From positions 1-37,123 of the forward strand of contig CAUSFO010000009.1 of NCBI GenBank assembly GCA_963530895.1: a DNA stretch of 37,123 bases, in the 5' to 3' direction. Under the pieces are notes generated by a model that saw nothing but the letters and a program-made list of their open reading frames with translations, made no database searches and was not told the origin of the DNA. Position numbers and translations under genes: made by a program. Positions 1 through 7,994 of this stretch are shown in pieces. The first letter of the stretch is position 1. Every line of letters begins with the position of its first letter. This DNA comes from JABCPE02 sp963530895 (GTDB lineage: Bacteria > Bacteroidota > Bacteroidia > Flavobacteriales > Weeksellaceae).

Positions 1-1078
1 CAAAAAATAAATTAAAAAGTATAATATATTTATTATAAATATAAAAATTTGAACCAAATAAAAACTCTTTAAATAAACACTTAAACAAGTTTTCAATCTC
101 ATCATTTGAAAAATTATTTATTCCCTTTATCATTAAATCTATACTTTTAGTTGTATTCTGATTAAACTCTAGTATAAATTCAAATTCATTTTCACTTATA
201 AAATAAAAATTTAAATCATATCCATTATATTTTTTTTGTAATCTTTTACCTGTAAACCCCTCTTTAAAATTATATTTCAATTCACCTATTACAAAATTTA
301 ATCCATTTTTTTCTATCGGAGATAATTTCCTCCACCAATAAGTAAACTCTAATAAATCATAATATGATAAATGCTTCAAAATATTATATTTGTTAATGTA
401 ATATACTGAGTTTTTTCCAAAATCAGACATTGCATTATATCTTATAAAAAATAATTCAGCACTACTTAGTTGAGCTCTTAAAATTTTGGAGTACTTTGCC
501 TTATGTTCTTCATCTATATCAGAAGTATCTATTAAAGAATATAATTGATATAATGTTTTAAAATAAATAGAAAACTCCTCCTCATATTTAGAATATACTT
601 GCCTAAAAAGTTCAATAGCATTTTTCCTATTTTTAGTTATAGAATATTCTGGTTTAAAAATCCTATGTAATAACTTCTTTTGAAAAATAAAAAAATTTCT
701 TCCTTTTTCATGACTTTTAAAATGATAAGTGATAAACATTTGTACATTTTCCTTATGTAGTTGAAGTAGTTCAAAAAAAGTATTATCAAATTGTTGATGC
801 TTAAATACATTTCTACTTAATCTAAGTTCTTTTCTTTGAAAAGAAAGGGTCTCAAATAACAATATTACCCCCACAAAAGAAAATATTGTCCCTACTGTAC
901 CTCCTATAAATTCACCAAAATTTGATGCATTGTCTAAATCAACTGAATATTTGATATTTATATAATTTTCATAAAAATACCCTCTAATTAAAAACCAAAA
1001 GACAACAATACAACCTATAATAGTTAAAAATACAGATAAATAAAATCTTAATTCTGAATTACTAAACTTAATTTTCAT
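1..1078 (-). CDS. AbiC-type putative phage abortive infection protein, 3' end outside window
   Basis: The open frame starts at ATG 1078 and is still open at base 1, so about 359 N-terminal residues are visible. There are two hydrophobic segments, near residues 12-32 and 54-77. The second is followed by the basic stretch QRKELRLSR. Then come FDNTFFELLQLH (97-108), GRNFF (126-130), a YFKTLYQLY helix (172-180) and ILRAQLSSAELFFIRYNAMS (199-218). From memory this order and these motifs match the 'putative phage abortive infection protein' family (PF16872, AbiC-like). Such proteins are thought to stop phage spread by halting the infected cell; the target is unknown. The gene is far more AT-rich than its neighbours (about 8-35% GC in 60-base lines I counted, against 48% in one groEL line), which suggests transfer. 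A terminator separates it from groEL, so it probably has its own promoter, but I could not find a good one. The family call is by motif recall, not by search. Confidence 0.8.
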   Translation of the reverse strand, partial: MKIKFSNSELRFYLSVFLTIIGCIVVFWFLIRGYFYENYINIKYSVDLDNASNFGEFIGGTVGTIFSFVGVILLFETLSFQRKELRLSRNVFKHQQFDNTFFELLQLHKENVQMFITYHFKSHEKGRNFFIFQKKLLHRIFKPEYSITKNRKNAIELFRQVYSKYEEEFSIYFKTLYQLYSLIDTSDIDEEHKAKYSKILRAQLSSAELFFIRYNAMSDFGKNSVYYINKYNILKHLSYYDLLEFTYWWRKLSPIEKNGLNFVIGELKYNFKEGFTGKRLQKKYNGYDLNFYFISENEFEFILEFNQNTTKSIDLMIKGINNFSNDEIENLFKCLFKEFLFGSNFYIYNKYIILFNLFF

Positions 1079-1092
1079 AATCAAATATTTAC

Positions 1093-1129
1093 TCAAAAAA
1101 AGACCAACAACTACTGTCATTGGTCTTTT
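1093..1129 (-). terminator. Rho-independent terminator of the chaperonin operon
   Basis: Read on the minus strand, a 10-bp stem (AAAAGACCAA with TTGGTCTTTT, plus positions 1098-1107 and 1120-1129) closes a 12-nt loop. It is followed by a run of T. It lies 27 bases after the groEL stop codon and before the AbiC-type gene. Confidence 0.8.
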
Positions 1130-1155
1130 AATTTATTACCTACAGTTACTAACCA

Positions 1156-2784
1156 CTACATCATTCCTGGCATACCGCCTCCCATTGGTGGCATTGGTGC
1201 TTCAGGTTTTGGGATTTCTGTGATTACGCATTCTGTAGTAAGAAGCATACCTGCTACAGATGCAGCGTTTTCAAGGGCTACACGGGTTACCTTCGTAGGG
1301 TCTATGATTCCAGCTTCTAACATATTTACAAACTCATCAGTTTTTGCATTGTACCCGAAATCTGCCTTACCTTCTGATACTTTCGCTACGATTACAGAGC
1401 CCTCGCCGCCTGCATTGGCTACGATTTGTCTTAGTGGCTCTTCTATCGCTCTTTTCACGATTTTGATACCTGTGTTTTCATCTTGATTCACTCCGTGAAG
1501 ATTGTTCAGAGATTCTATCGCTCTTACAAGGGCAACTCCTCCACCTGCTACGATACCTTCTTCTACAGCGGCTCTCGTTGCATGCAGAGCATCATCTACT
1601 CGGTCTTTTTTCTCTTTCATCTCCACTTCAGATGCAGCACCTACATAAAGCACGGCTACACCACCTGCCAATTTGGCCAATCTTTCTTGAAGTTTTTCTT
1701 TGTCGTAGTCAGAAGTTGTAGATTCTAACTGCGCTTTGATTTGGTTTACTCTCGCTTTGATTTGGGCATCATCTCCTGCTCCGTTTACGATAGTCGTATT
1801 ATCTTTGTCGATTACGACTTTTTCAGCCTTACCAAGAAGCTCAATAGAAGCGTTTTCCATAGTGAAACCTCTTTCTTCAGAAATCACTTGTCCGCCTGTA
1901 AGGATAGCGATATCTTCTAACATGGCTTTTCTTCTGTCACCAAAACCAGGCGCTTTCACAGCTGCGATTTTAAGCGAACCTCTTAGTTTATTCACCACCA
2001 AAGTTGCCAAAGCCTCGCCTTCTACTTCTTCTGAGATAATCAATAAAGATTTTCCCTGCTGAGCCACAGGCTCTAAAACTGGAAGCAGCTCCTTCATAGA
2101 AGAGATTTTTTTCTCTACTAAAAGAATGTATGGGTTGTCCAATTCTGCCACCATTTTGTCTGGATTAGTCACGAAATATGGCGACTGGTAACCTCTATCA
2201 AACTGCATACCTTCCACTACATCTACCGTAGTATCTATTCCTTTCGCTTCCTCCACAGTGATTACTCCTTCTTTACCAACTTTCGCGAAAGCATCAGCGA
2301 TAAGTCCACCGATAGTTTCATCATTATTCGCAGAAACAGAAGCTACTTGTTTGATTTTGTCATTATTATCTCCTACTTGCTGAGACTGAGATTTAAGGTT
2401 TTCCACCACGGCAGAAACAGCCTTGTCAATTCCTCTTTTTAGGTCCATTGGGTTTGCTCCTGCTGCCACATTTTTCAGTCCTTCTCTCACGATAGCCTGA
2501 GCCAAAACAGTAGCCGTAGTCGTTCCATCTCCTGCGATGTCATTGGTTTTAGAAGCTACTTCTTTTACCATCTGAGCACCCATGTTTTCTACTTTGTCTT
2601 CCAGCTCTATTTCTTTCGCTACAGAAACTCCGTCTTTGGTTACATGTGGAGCGCCGAAAGATTTCTCAATCACTACATTTCGCCCTTTAGGTCCCAATGT
2701 CACTTTTACTGCATTCGCCAATGCATCTACACCTCTTTTTAATGCGTCTCTTGATTCAATATCAAATTTAATTTCTTTTGCCAT
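1156..2784 (-). CDS. groL: Chaperonin GroEL (Hsp60)
   Basis: 542 residues, the usual length. GroEL forms the double-ring ATP-dependent folding chamber in the cytoplasm and works with GroES. The N-terminus MAKEIKFDIESRDALKRGV, the ATP-site motif GDGTTTA (about residues 85-91, with Asp86 matching the E. coli catalytic-loop Asp87) and the flexible Gly/Met tail ending GGGMPGMM are all present. The stop codon is TAG. It is the last gene of a minus-strand series groES - 178-aa protein - aldo/keto reductase - groEL and starts 30 bases after the reductase. Unlike the common bacterial arrangement, groES is not directly in front of it. No CIRCE-type (HrcA) inverted repeat was found near groEL or groES. 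Confidence 0.98.
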   Translation of the reverse strand: MAKEIKFDIESRDALKRGVDALANAVKVTLGPKGRNVVIEKSFGAPHVTKDGVSVAKEIELEDKVENMGAQMVKEVASKTNDIAGDGTTTATVLAQAIVREGLKNVAAGANPMDLKRGIDKAVSAVVENLKSQSQQVGDNNDKIKQVASVSANNDETIGGLIADAFAKVGKEGVITVEEAKGIDTTVDVVEGMQFDRGYQSPYFVTNPDKMVAELDNPYILLVEKKISSMKELLPVLEPVAQQGKSLLIISEEVEGEALATLVVNKLRGSLKIAAVKAPGFGDRRKAMLEDIAILTGGQVISEERGFTMENASIELLGKAEKVVIDKDNTTIVNGAGDDAQIKARVNQIKAQLESTTSDYDKEKLQERLAKLAGGVAVLYVGAASEVEMKEKKDRVDDALHATRAAVEEGIVAGGGVALVRAIESLNNLHGVNQDENTGIKIVKRAIEEPLRQIVANAGGEGSVIVAKVSEGKADFGYNAKTDEFVNMLEAGIIDPTKVTRVALENAASVAGMLLTTECVITEIPKPEAPMPPMGGGMPGMM

Positions 2785-2814
2785 TTTTTTAAATTATATT
2801 TTAAAGCTATTTTT

Positions 2815-3654
2815 TTAAACAATACTTAACAAAAATTCTATCATCTCTGGATTTCTGTGGTCAAAAATAAGTGGTTTTCTCTCATCCATCTGGCTGATTA
2901 TTTCTCTATCTTCGGCTGAAAGCTGAAAATCAAAAATATCAATATTTTGTGCCATTCTGTCTTTGTTAGCGGATTTCGGAATAAGAATTATATCATTTTC
3001 AAATAAATAGCGAAGTGCTACTTGCGCTACTGATTTTCCATATTTCTCACCGATTTTTTTCAGTACAGGATTATTGAAAAAATCATTTTTTCCCTCCGCA
3101 AGAGGCCCCCAAGACATCAGTTTGGTATCATGTTTTTTCATAATCTCCTGCAACTCTCTCTGCTGATGGAAAACATGAGTTTCTACCTGATTAACAGCTG
3201 GTTTTACCTCAGCGAAATGAGCCAAATCCAAATATCTGTCTGCATAAAAATTACTTACACCTATCGCACGGATTTTTCCTTCTTTATAGGCTTCTTCCAT
3301 TGCTCTATATGCTCCGTAATAGTCATTTATAGGCTGATGAATAAGTAATAAATCTATATAGTCCGTTTGTAATTTCTCCAAAGATTTGTCAATGGATAAT
3401 TTCGCTTTTTCATACCCGAAATTACTTGGCCATATCTTTGTAGTGAGAAAAAATTCTTTTCTGTCAATACCACTTTTTTTAACTGCATTTCCTACACCCT
3501 CTTCATTTTGGTAGATTTGAGCCGTATCAATGGAGCGGTATCCTACTGAAATAGCATCAGAAACACATCGCTCACATTCTTCTGGCGAAACCTGAAACAC
3601 CCCATATCCTAACTGTGGCATTTCTACACCATTATTTAAAGTTATTTTTTTCAT
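2815..3654 (-). CDS. Aldo/keto reductase
   Basis: 279 residues, the usual size for a small bacterial NADPH-dependent aldo/keto reductase of the 2,5-diketo-gluconate reductase type. These enzymes reduce aldehydes and ketones on a TIM-barrel fold in the cytoplasm. The catalytic tetrad can be placed at Asp43 (SIDTAQIY), Tyr48, Lys73 (TTKIW) and His106 (LLIHQP). The nucleotide-binding motif IPKSANKDRMAQN lies near the C-terminus. The substrate cannot be told from sequence. It sits between the 178-aa protein gene (38 bases upstream) and groEL (30 bases downstream), all on one strand, so it could be transcribed with the chaperonin genes. A role in detoxifying reactive carbonyls under stress would fit that setting but is inference. 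Confidence 0.93.
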   Translation of the reverse strand: MKKITLNNGVEMPQLGYGVFQVSPEECERCVSDAISVGYRSIDTAQIYQNEEGVGNAVKKSGIDRKEFFLTTKIWPSNFGYEKAKLSIDKSLEKLQTDYIDLLLIHQPINDYYGAYRAMEEAYKEGKIRAIGVSNFYADRYLDLAHFAEVKPAVNQVETHVFHQQRELQEIMKKHDTKLMSWGPLAEGKNDFFNNPVLKKIGEKYGKSVAQVALRYLFENDIILIPKSANKDRMAQNIDIFDFQLSAEDREIISQMDERKPLIFDHRNPEMIEFLLSIV

Positions 3655-3691
3655 ATTTTTATTTTGAATTTTGTTTTAAACTTATAATCTT

Positions 3692-4228
3692 TTATGCAAT
3701 TTGGACAATTCTACATTTTTCGCAGAGAGGATAGGATTCCACAAAATTTTTGATTTTTTCCTTCGCTTCTGCAAAACTTCCATTGATGTAGAAATATAGA
3801 GCTGTCTCGGTGCTTCCCTCAAAATAAGAAGTCACCACTATCTCATCGTTTAGTGCTTCTTCAATATTTTTATAAACCTCGTTAATATCACAGTTCTGAT
3901 AAACCTCCTCTGGTAGATCTGTTCCGTTAATATAAATTGCCAATCCTTCTGCTGTTCCTACTTCTTGGGAAAAATCTTCGCCATATAGTTTAGAACCTTT
4001 CGGAATACCGATTTCTTCTAGTTTGTGTAGTAACTCCTTCACGGCTTCAGGACTATTGAGTTCCAGCTCAATATCGCAATACTCCACCTCTCCATTCTTA
4101 TCCATCATAGTACCGCCTCCAGATGTCGCTCCTAAATTTCCTTCTAATAGAAATTCTTCTATCAAATCCTCCAAATCGTGCCTATCAAAAGGCTGTAATT
4201 TAGCATTTAGCTGTAGTGTATAGAACAT
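3692..4228 (-). CDS. Uncharacterised 178-aa protein between groES and the reductase gene
   Basis: I do not recognise a named family. The protein is soluble, with no signal peptide or membrane segment, and acidic. It appears to have two similar halves of about 80 residues. Each has an N-terminal strand (FYTLQLNAKLQPF; LAIYINGTDLP), an acidic helix (DLEDLIEEFL; INEVYKNIEEAL), and two strands ending in a beta strand plus a long helix (IELELNSPEAVKELLHKLEEI; LYFYINGSFAEAKEKIKNFV). This suggests a duplicated alpha/beta, ferredoxin-like unit, which is inference. The second half ends with a CEKC pair near the C-terminus. It begins 13 bases after the groES stop, so co-expression with the chaperonin is likely. 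It could be a stress-linked regulator or a small adaptor, but nothing in the sequence decides this. Confidence 0.85.
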   Translation of the reverse strand: MFYTLQLNAKLQPFDRHDLEDLIEEFLLEGNLGATSGGGTMMDKNGEVEYCDIELELNSPEAVKELLHKLEEIGIPKGSKLYGEDFSQEVGTAEGLAIYINGTDLPEEVYQNCDINEVYKNIEEALNDEIVVTSYFEGSTETALYFYINGSFAEAKEKIKNFVESYPLCEKCRIVQIA

Positions 4229-4241
4229 GATATTTTATTTT

Positions 4242-4520
4242 TTATCCTAAAATTCCTAACAAATCAGACTCTCTTATGATAAGATAATCCTTGCCGTCTA
4301 ATTTTAATTCTTGCCCAGCATATTTTCCATAAAGAACTTTGTCTCCTACTTTCACAGTAAGCGGCTCATCTTTTTTACCGTTTCCTACGGCTACTACTAC
4401 GCCTTCCTGTGGTTTTTCTTTTGCTGTATCTGGAATGATCAATCCTGATGCTGTTTTTGTCTCTGCTGGAGCTGGTTCTACCAATACTCTGTCTGCTAAT
4501 GGTTTAAAATTTACTGACAT
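4242..4520 (-). CDS. groS: Co-chaperonin GroES (Hsp10)
   Basis: 92 residues, the normal length. GroES is the seven-subunit lid of the GroEL folding chamber. The N-terminal FKPLADRVLVEP, the mobile loop region (AETKTASGLIIPDTAKEKPQEG) and the C-terminal KYAGQELKLDGKDYLIIRESDLLGIL are typical. It is the first gene of the minus-strand chaperonin series and is followed after 13 bases by the 178-aa protein gene rather than by groEL. Its upstream region (4521-4710), shared with the divergent antiporter gene, has no clear housekeeping promoter but holds a perfect dyad at 4598-4611. Confidence 0.97.
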   Translation of the reverse strand: MSVNFKPLADRVLVEPAPAETKTASGLIIPDTAKEKPQEGVVVAVGNGKKDEPLTVKVGDKVLYGKYAGQELKLDGKDYLIIRESDLLGILG

Positions 4521-4597
4521 AATTATTTCTTTTATTAAATTATTAAATGATTTAATTTTTGAATGATACTCTCTAAATTTATACCAAAATCAAATTG

Positions 4598-4611
4598 TGA
4601 CATTTTTGTCA
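4598..4611. promoter_or_regulatory. Perfect dyad TGACA-N4-TGTCA in the groES/antiporter divergent region
   Basis: The 14-base sequence is a perfect inverted repeat with 5-base arms around TTTT, 77 bases upstream of the groES start and 99 bases upstream of the antiporter start. Further copies of the half-site TGACA/TGTCA occur nearby (TTTGACAC at about 4637-4644). No TAnnTTTG box with a TTTG at the usual distance was found for groES. A regulator-binding or alternative promoter role is inference. Confidence 0.4.
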
Positions 4612-4710
4612 GTTTTCCTCACTTTATGAATGAAAATTTGACACACCCATGAATTTTTTATAACTTTTTTAACAAAAATTTAGTATATTGCGAAAACTTA
4701 AACTTAATAT

Positions 4711-6288
4711 ATGGTAGAATATTTTTCATTTTTTATATTGCTGTCTGTCATCATTATGGGAATTGTGATGCTGAGCAATAAAATAAAAGTCGCATACCCT
4801 ATCCTTCTGCTCATCGCAGGGCTGGGCGTGGGCTTCCTTCCGAACACACCTAATATAAAAATAGATCCACATCTGATTTTTATTATTTTCCTACCTCCAC
4901 TTTTATACGAAGCAGCGCTTGCCAACTCGTGGAAAGAAATTTGGCGCTGGAGGAGAATTATTTTCAGTTTTGCATTTATTGTAGTTTTTTTGACAGCAAT
5001 TTCTGTCGCATTGTTTGTCAATCATTATATTCCTGGTTTTTCACTGGCGCTGGGCTTTCTTCTTGGAGGGATAGTTTCTCCTCCTGATGCAGTAAGTGCT
5101 GGAGCTATTCTAAAATTCGTGAAAGTCCCTAAAAGAATTTCTACACTTTTGGAAGGTGAGAGTTTATTCAATGATGCTTCCTCCCTTATAATTCTAAGAT
5201 TCTCTCTAGCAGCAGTAGCTACAGGACAGTTCATATGGCTAGATGCAGCAGAAAGTTTCGCTTGGATGATTTTTGGAGGAACGGGCATTGGGCTTTTTAT
5301 TGCATTCGTCGTTATGCAAATTCACAGATTACTTCCTACCAATGAAGACATTGATGTAATCCTATCTCTATTAACACCTTACATCATGTACATAATCGCA
5401 GAAGAGGTTCATGCTTCTGGAGTAATGGCGGTCGTATGTGGAGGGCTGTATTTGGCTTATCATAACATTCATATTTTGAGCAGTTCATCCAGAATTAGAG
5501 GTATCAATGTTTGGCATAGTTTCACTTTCCTACTCAATGGTTTGGTATTCTTACTAATAGGCTTAGGACTTCCTGATATTGTGGAAGGGCTAAAAAAAGA
5601 TGGAATAAGCTTGTATGACGCTTCTATTTATGGACTATTGGTAACAATAGTGCTAATTGTCGTGCGTCTTTTGGCTTCGTATGGAGCTATCATTGTAACC
5701 AAAGTGATGAGCAATTTCATCACGGTGGCAGATTCTAATGTTAATCTAAAAGCGCCTTTCATTATCGGATGGTCTGGGATGCGTGGAGTAGTTTCTTTGG
5801 CAGCAGCTCTTTCTATTCCACTAACATTGGATGATGGAACTCCTTTCCCAAACAGAAGCCTTATATTATACATCACTTTCGTGGCTATTTTTGTAACTTT
5901 GGTGTTTCAGGGTCTTACTCTACCTTTCATTATCAAGAAATTAAAACTCCCTAAATTCAACGACCATTTCCCTGAGCACGAAACCGAAAGATTTATTCTG
6001 AGAAAATTGGCTAAAAGTTCGATAGACTATCTAACGACCAATTACAAAGAAGAAATGAAAAACAGCTTTGAGCTGAGAGCGGTAGTGAGCCGATGGGAAC
6101 AGCGATTAGTAACGGAAGAGGAGCTAAAAATACCTGACCACATCAAAGAAATCTACATCGATGTTCTCTGCAAAAAAAGAAATATTCTTTTTGAAATTAA
6201 CAATAAATACCCGAAAATCAACGAGGATATCATCCGAAAATTCATCCATCGTATAGATTTGGAAGAAGAAAGAATAAGACACGAATAA
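4711..6288 (+). CDS. CPA1-family Na+(K+)/H+ antiporter
   Basis: 525 residues, with about twelve hydrophobic segments in the first 410 and a charged cytoplasmic tail of about 110. It belongs to the monovalent cation:proton antiporter-1 family (NhaP/NHE-like, Pfam Na_H_Exchanger). These proteins exchange cytoplasmic Na+ or K+ for external protons in the inner membrane and support pH and salt homeostasis. The family hallmark LEGESLFNDASSLI holds the Asn154-Asp155 ion-site pair, and SPPDAVSAGAI (residues 123-133) matches the unwound helix motif. GWSGMRGVVSLAAA near residue 355 is the conserved Arg-containing helix. It heads a plus-strand operon; the glycosyltransferase starts 4 bases after its stop. 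The exact cation cannot be read from the sequence. Confidence 0.93.
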   Translation: MVEYFSFFILLSVIIMGIVMLSNKIKVAYPILLLIAGLGVGFLPNTPNIKIDPHLIFIIFLPPLLYEAALANSWKEIWRWRRIIFSFAFIVVFLTAISVALFVNHYIPGFSLALGFLLGGIVSPPDAVSAGAILKFVKVPKRISTLLEGESLFNDASSLIILRFSLAAVATGQFIWLDAAESFAWMIFGGTGIGLFIAFVVMQIHRLLPTNEDIDVILSLLTPYIMYIIAEEVHASGVMAVVCGGLYLAYHNIHILSSSSRIRGINVWHSFTFLLNGLVFLLIGLGLPDIVEGLKKDGISLYDASIYGLLVTIVLIVVRLLASYGAIIVTKVMSNFITVADSNVNLKAPFIIGWSGMRGVVSLAAALSIPLTLDDGTPFPNRSLILYITFVAIFVTLVFQGLTLPFIIKKLKLPKFNDHFPEHETERFILRKLAKSSIDYLTTNYKEEMKNSFELRAVVSRWEQRLVTEEELKIPDHIKEIYIDVLCKKRNILFEINNKYPKINEDIIRKFIHRIDLEEERIRHE

Positions 6289-6292
6289 AACC

Positions 6293-7435
6293 ATGCAAAA
6301 GAAAAAAATACTTATTCGTATCGGCTCTCTCCGCCACGGCGGAGCAGAGAAGGTTTTGGCGACTTTCCTTAAAAATATCCCTCCCGATAAATACGAAGTG
6401 GATCTCCTGCTGAATCTCTATTCTGGGAAATATCTTTCCGAAATCCCGAGCTGGATAAACATCCTCTATCTTATTAAAGGAGAGATGATTCCTACCAACA
6501 GACCGCAGGACATTCCGATAAAAGCGCTTCGTGTGAGTTATCTATTTTTATTGAAAAAAATCCCAAAACTACTCTATAAATTCATTCTTAAAGACAAAAA
6601 ATATGATGTAGAATTTGCGGCAATTCATGGAGTAAGAGACGAAATCCTAAACTCTCCCATTACATCTTCAAAAAAAATTGTCTGGATTCACAATGACTTA
6701 CGAAAAACCCAATTTCACAACTATACAGATGATGAAATCAGGAAGTTTTTTAAGTTTGATAAGATCATGGTGATTTCGGAGCATATTCAAAAAGATTTTG
6801 AAAGCTTGGCTAAAAATGAAGATGAAAAACAGCGAATTGTCCGAATCTATAATCCGCTGGACACAGATGAAATTTTAAGAAAAAGTGAAGCGCCTCTAAC
6901 TGGCGATTATCAGCATCCTTTGTTTTTGTCCGTTGGGACGGTTTTCCCGCAGAAAGGATTTGACCGACTGCTGAAAGCCCACAAAAGGCTTTTGGATGAA
7001 GGATTTTTTCATCAGATTTTAATCGTGGGGGATGGCTACGATTTTGAAAATATCAAAAAACTAAAAGCAGAACTTGGCGTAGAAAACACTGCTAAAATGC
7101 TCGGTTTCACAGATAATCCGTATCCTTATTTTAAAAGCGCGGATTTCTATGTCCTCAGCTCAAGATATGAAGGCTATCCTACGGTGCTTTTCGAAGCTAT
7201 TACCCTGAAAAAAAATATCATCGCCACCGATGTTTCCGGAGTGCGAGAAATGCTGAATGATGGCGAACTAGGACGGATTGTAGAAAATTCTGAAGAAGGA
7301 ATTTATCAAGGGATGAAAGAAGCCCTCAGCAATGCGGATCACTTCAACAAGTATCAAGAAAAACTAAAAAACTACACCATGCCTTTCAACCTTGAAAACT
7401 CTGTAAAAAGAATAATGGATATCATTGATAATTAG
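6293..7435 (+). CDS. Glycosyltransferase, GT-B fold, family 4 type
   Basis: 380 residues with the two-domain GT-B layout. An N-terminal acceptor domain begins MQKKKILIRIGSLRHGGAEKVL, with the Gly-Gly-Ala-Glu loop typical of family 4 enzymes. A C-terminal donor domain carries VGTVFPQKGFDRLLKA, MLGFTDNPYPYFKSADFYVLSS and the EX7E motif in EGYPTVLFEA. It transfers a sugar from a nucleotide donor to an acceptor at the cytoplasmic face of the membrane, probably in glycan or lipopolysaccharide synthesis. Sugar and acceptor are unknown. The hexapeptide acyltransferase starts directly after its TAG stop (no gap), so the two probably modify the same glycan, which is inference from context. Confidence 0.92.
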   Translation: MQKKKILIRIGSLRHGGAEKVLATFLKNIPPDKYEVDLLLNLYSGKYLSEIPSWINILYLIKGEMIPTNRPQDIPIKALRVSYLFLLKKIPKLLYKFILKDKKYDVEFAAIHGVRDEILNSPITSSKKIVWIHNDLRKTQFHNYTDDEIRKFFKFDKIMVISEHIQKDFESLAKNEDEKQRIVRIYNPLDTDEILRKSEAPLTGDYQHPLFLSVGTVFPQKGFDRLLKAHKRLLDEGFFHQILIVGDGYDFENIKKLKAELGVENTAKMLGFTDNPYPYFKSADFYVLSSRYEGYPTVLFEAITLKKNIIATDVSGVREMLNDGELGRIVENSEEGIYQGMKEALSNADHFNKYQEKLKNYTMPFNLENSVKRIMDIIDN

Positions 7436-7987
7436 ATGAAATACACTATCATACAAAAAGATTTTTATCGTGCCTGTGGGCAGTGGCTTTCTCATTTTCA
7501 AATGCTAAAAAAATGCCTCAGTCCCAATCTGCACTACATCTATTGGTTTCGTAATGCACAGAAATACCCGAAATCTTCTTTAATAGGGAAAATTTATCGG
7601 TTTATCCTAAGGCATTATCAGATAAAATACGGTTTCCAAATTTATCCAGAAACGGAAATCGGCGAAGGCTTTTATTTAGGGCATTGGGGAGCATTGGTTA
7701 TCAATCCCAAAACCATCATTGGCAAAAATTGTAACATCGCACAGGGCGTAACCATCGGGCAGACCAACAGAGGAAAATCCATAGGCGTCCCTAAAATAGG
7801 CAACGAAGTCTGGATAGGCGCCAATGCCGTGATAGTCGGCGGAATTACCATCGGGAACAATGTCCTCATCGCACCAAATGCGTATGTGAATATGGATGTT
7901 CCTTCTAATTCTGTAGTTGTGGGAAATCCTGCCCAAATCATCCCTAACGAAAATGCTACAGAAGGATACATTAACAATAAAATTTGA
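7436..7987 (+). CDS. Hexapeptide-repeat O-acetyltransferase, short serine acetyltransferase type
   Basis: 183 residues. From about residue 68 on, the sequence has the left-handed beta-helix hexapeptide pattern (IYPETEIGEGFYLGHWGALV, TIIGKNCNIAQGVTIGQ, IGNEVWIGANAVIVGGITIG). This architecture is found in CysE-like and sugar O-acetyltransferases, which use acetyl-CoA. His83 in LGHWGALVIN lies where CysE has its catalytic histidine. The N-terminal 65 residues are helical and basic. The long N-terminal domain of true cysteine-pathway CysE is absent. The start codon abuts the stop of the glycosyltransferase, which favours acetylation of a sugar over serine, but cysteine synthesis cannot be excluded. 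Confidence 0.88.
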   Translation: MKYTIIQKDFYRACGQWLSHFQMLKKCLSPNLHYIYWFRNAQKYPKSSLIGKIYRFILRHYQIKYGFQIYPETEIGEGFYLGHWGALVINPKTIIGKNCNIAQGVTIGQTNRGKSIGVPKIGNEVWIGANAVIVGGITIGNNVLIAPNAYVNMDVPSNSVVVGNPAQIIPNENATEGYINNKI

Positions 7988-7994
7988 TTTTTAA

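Noticed and set aside
1736..2062. Long plus-strand frames within groEL and other conserved genes
   Set aside because: They are antisense shadows of well-recognised coding sequences.
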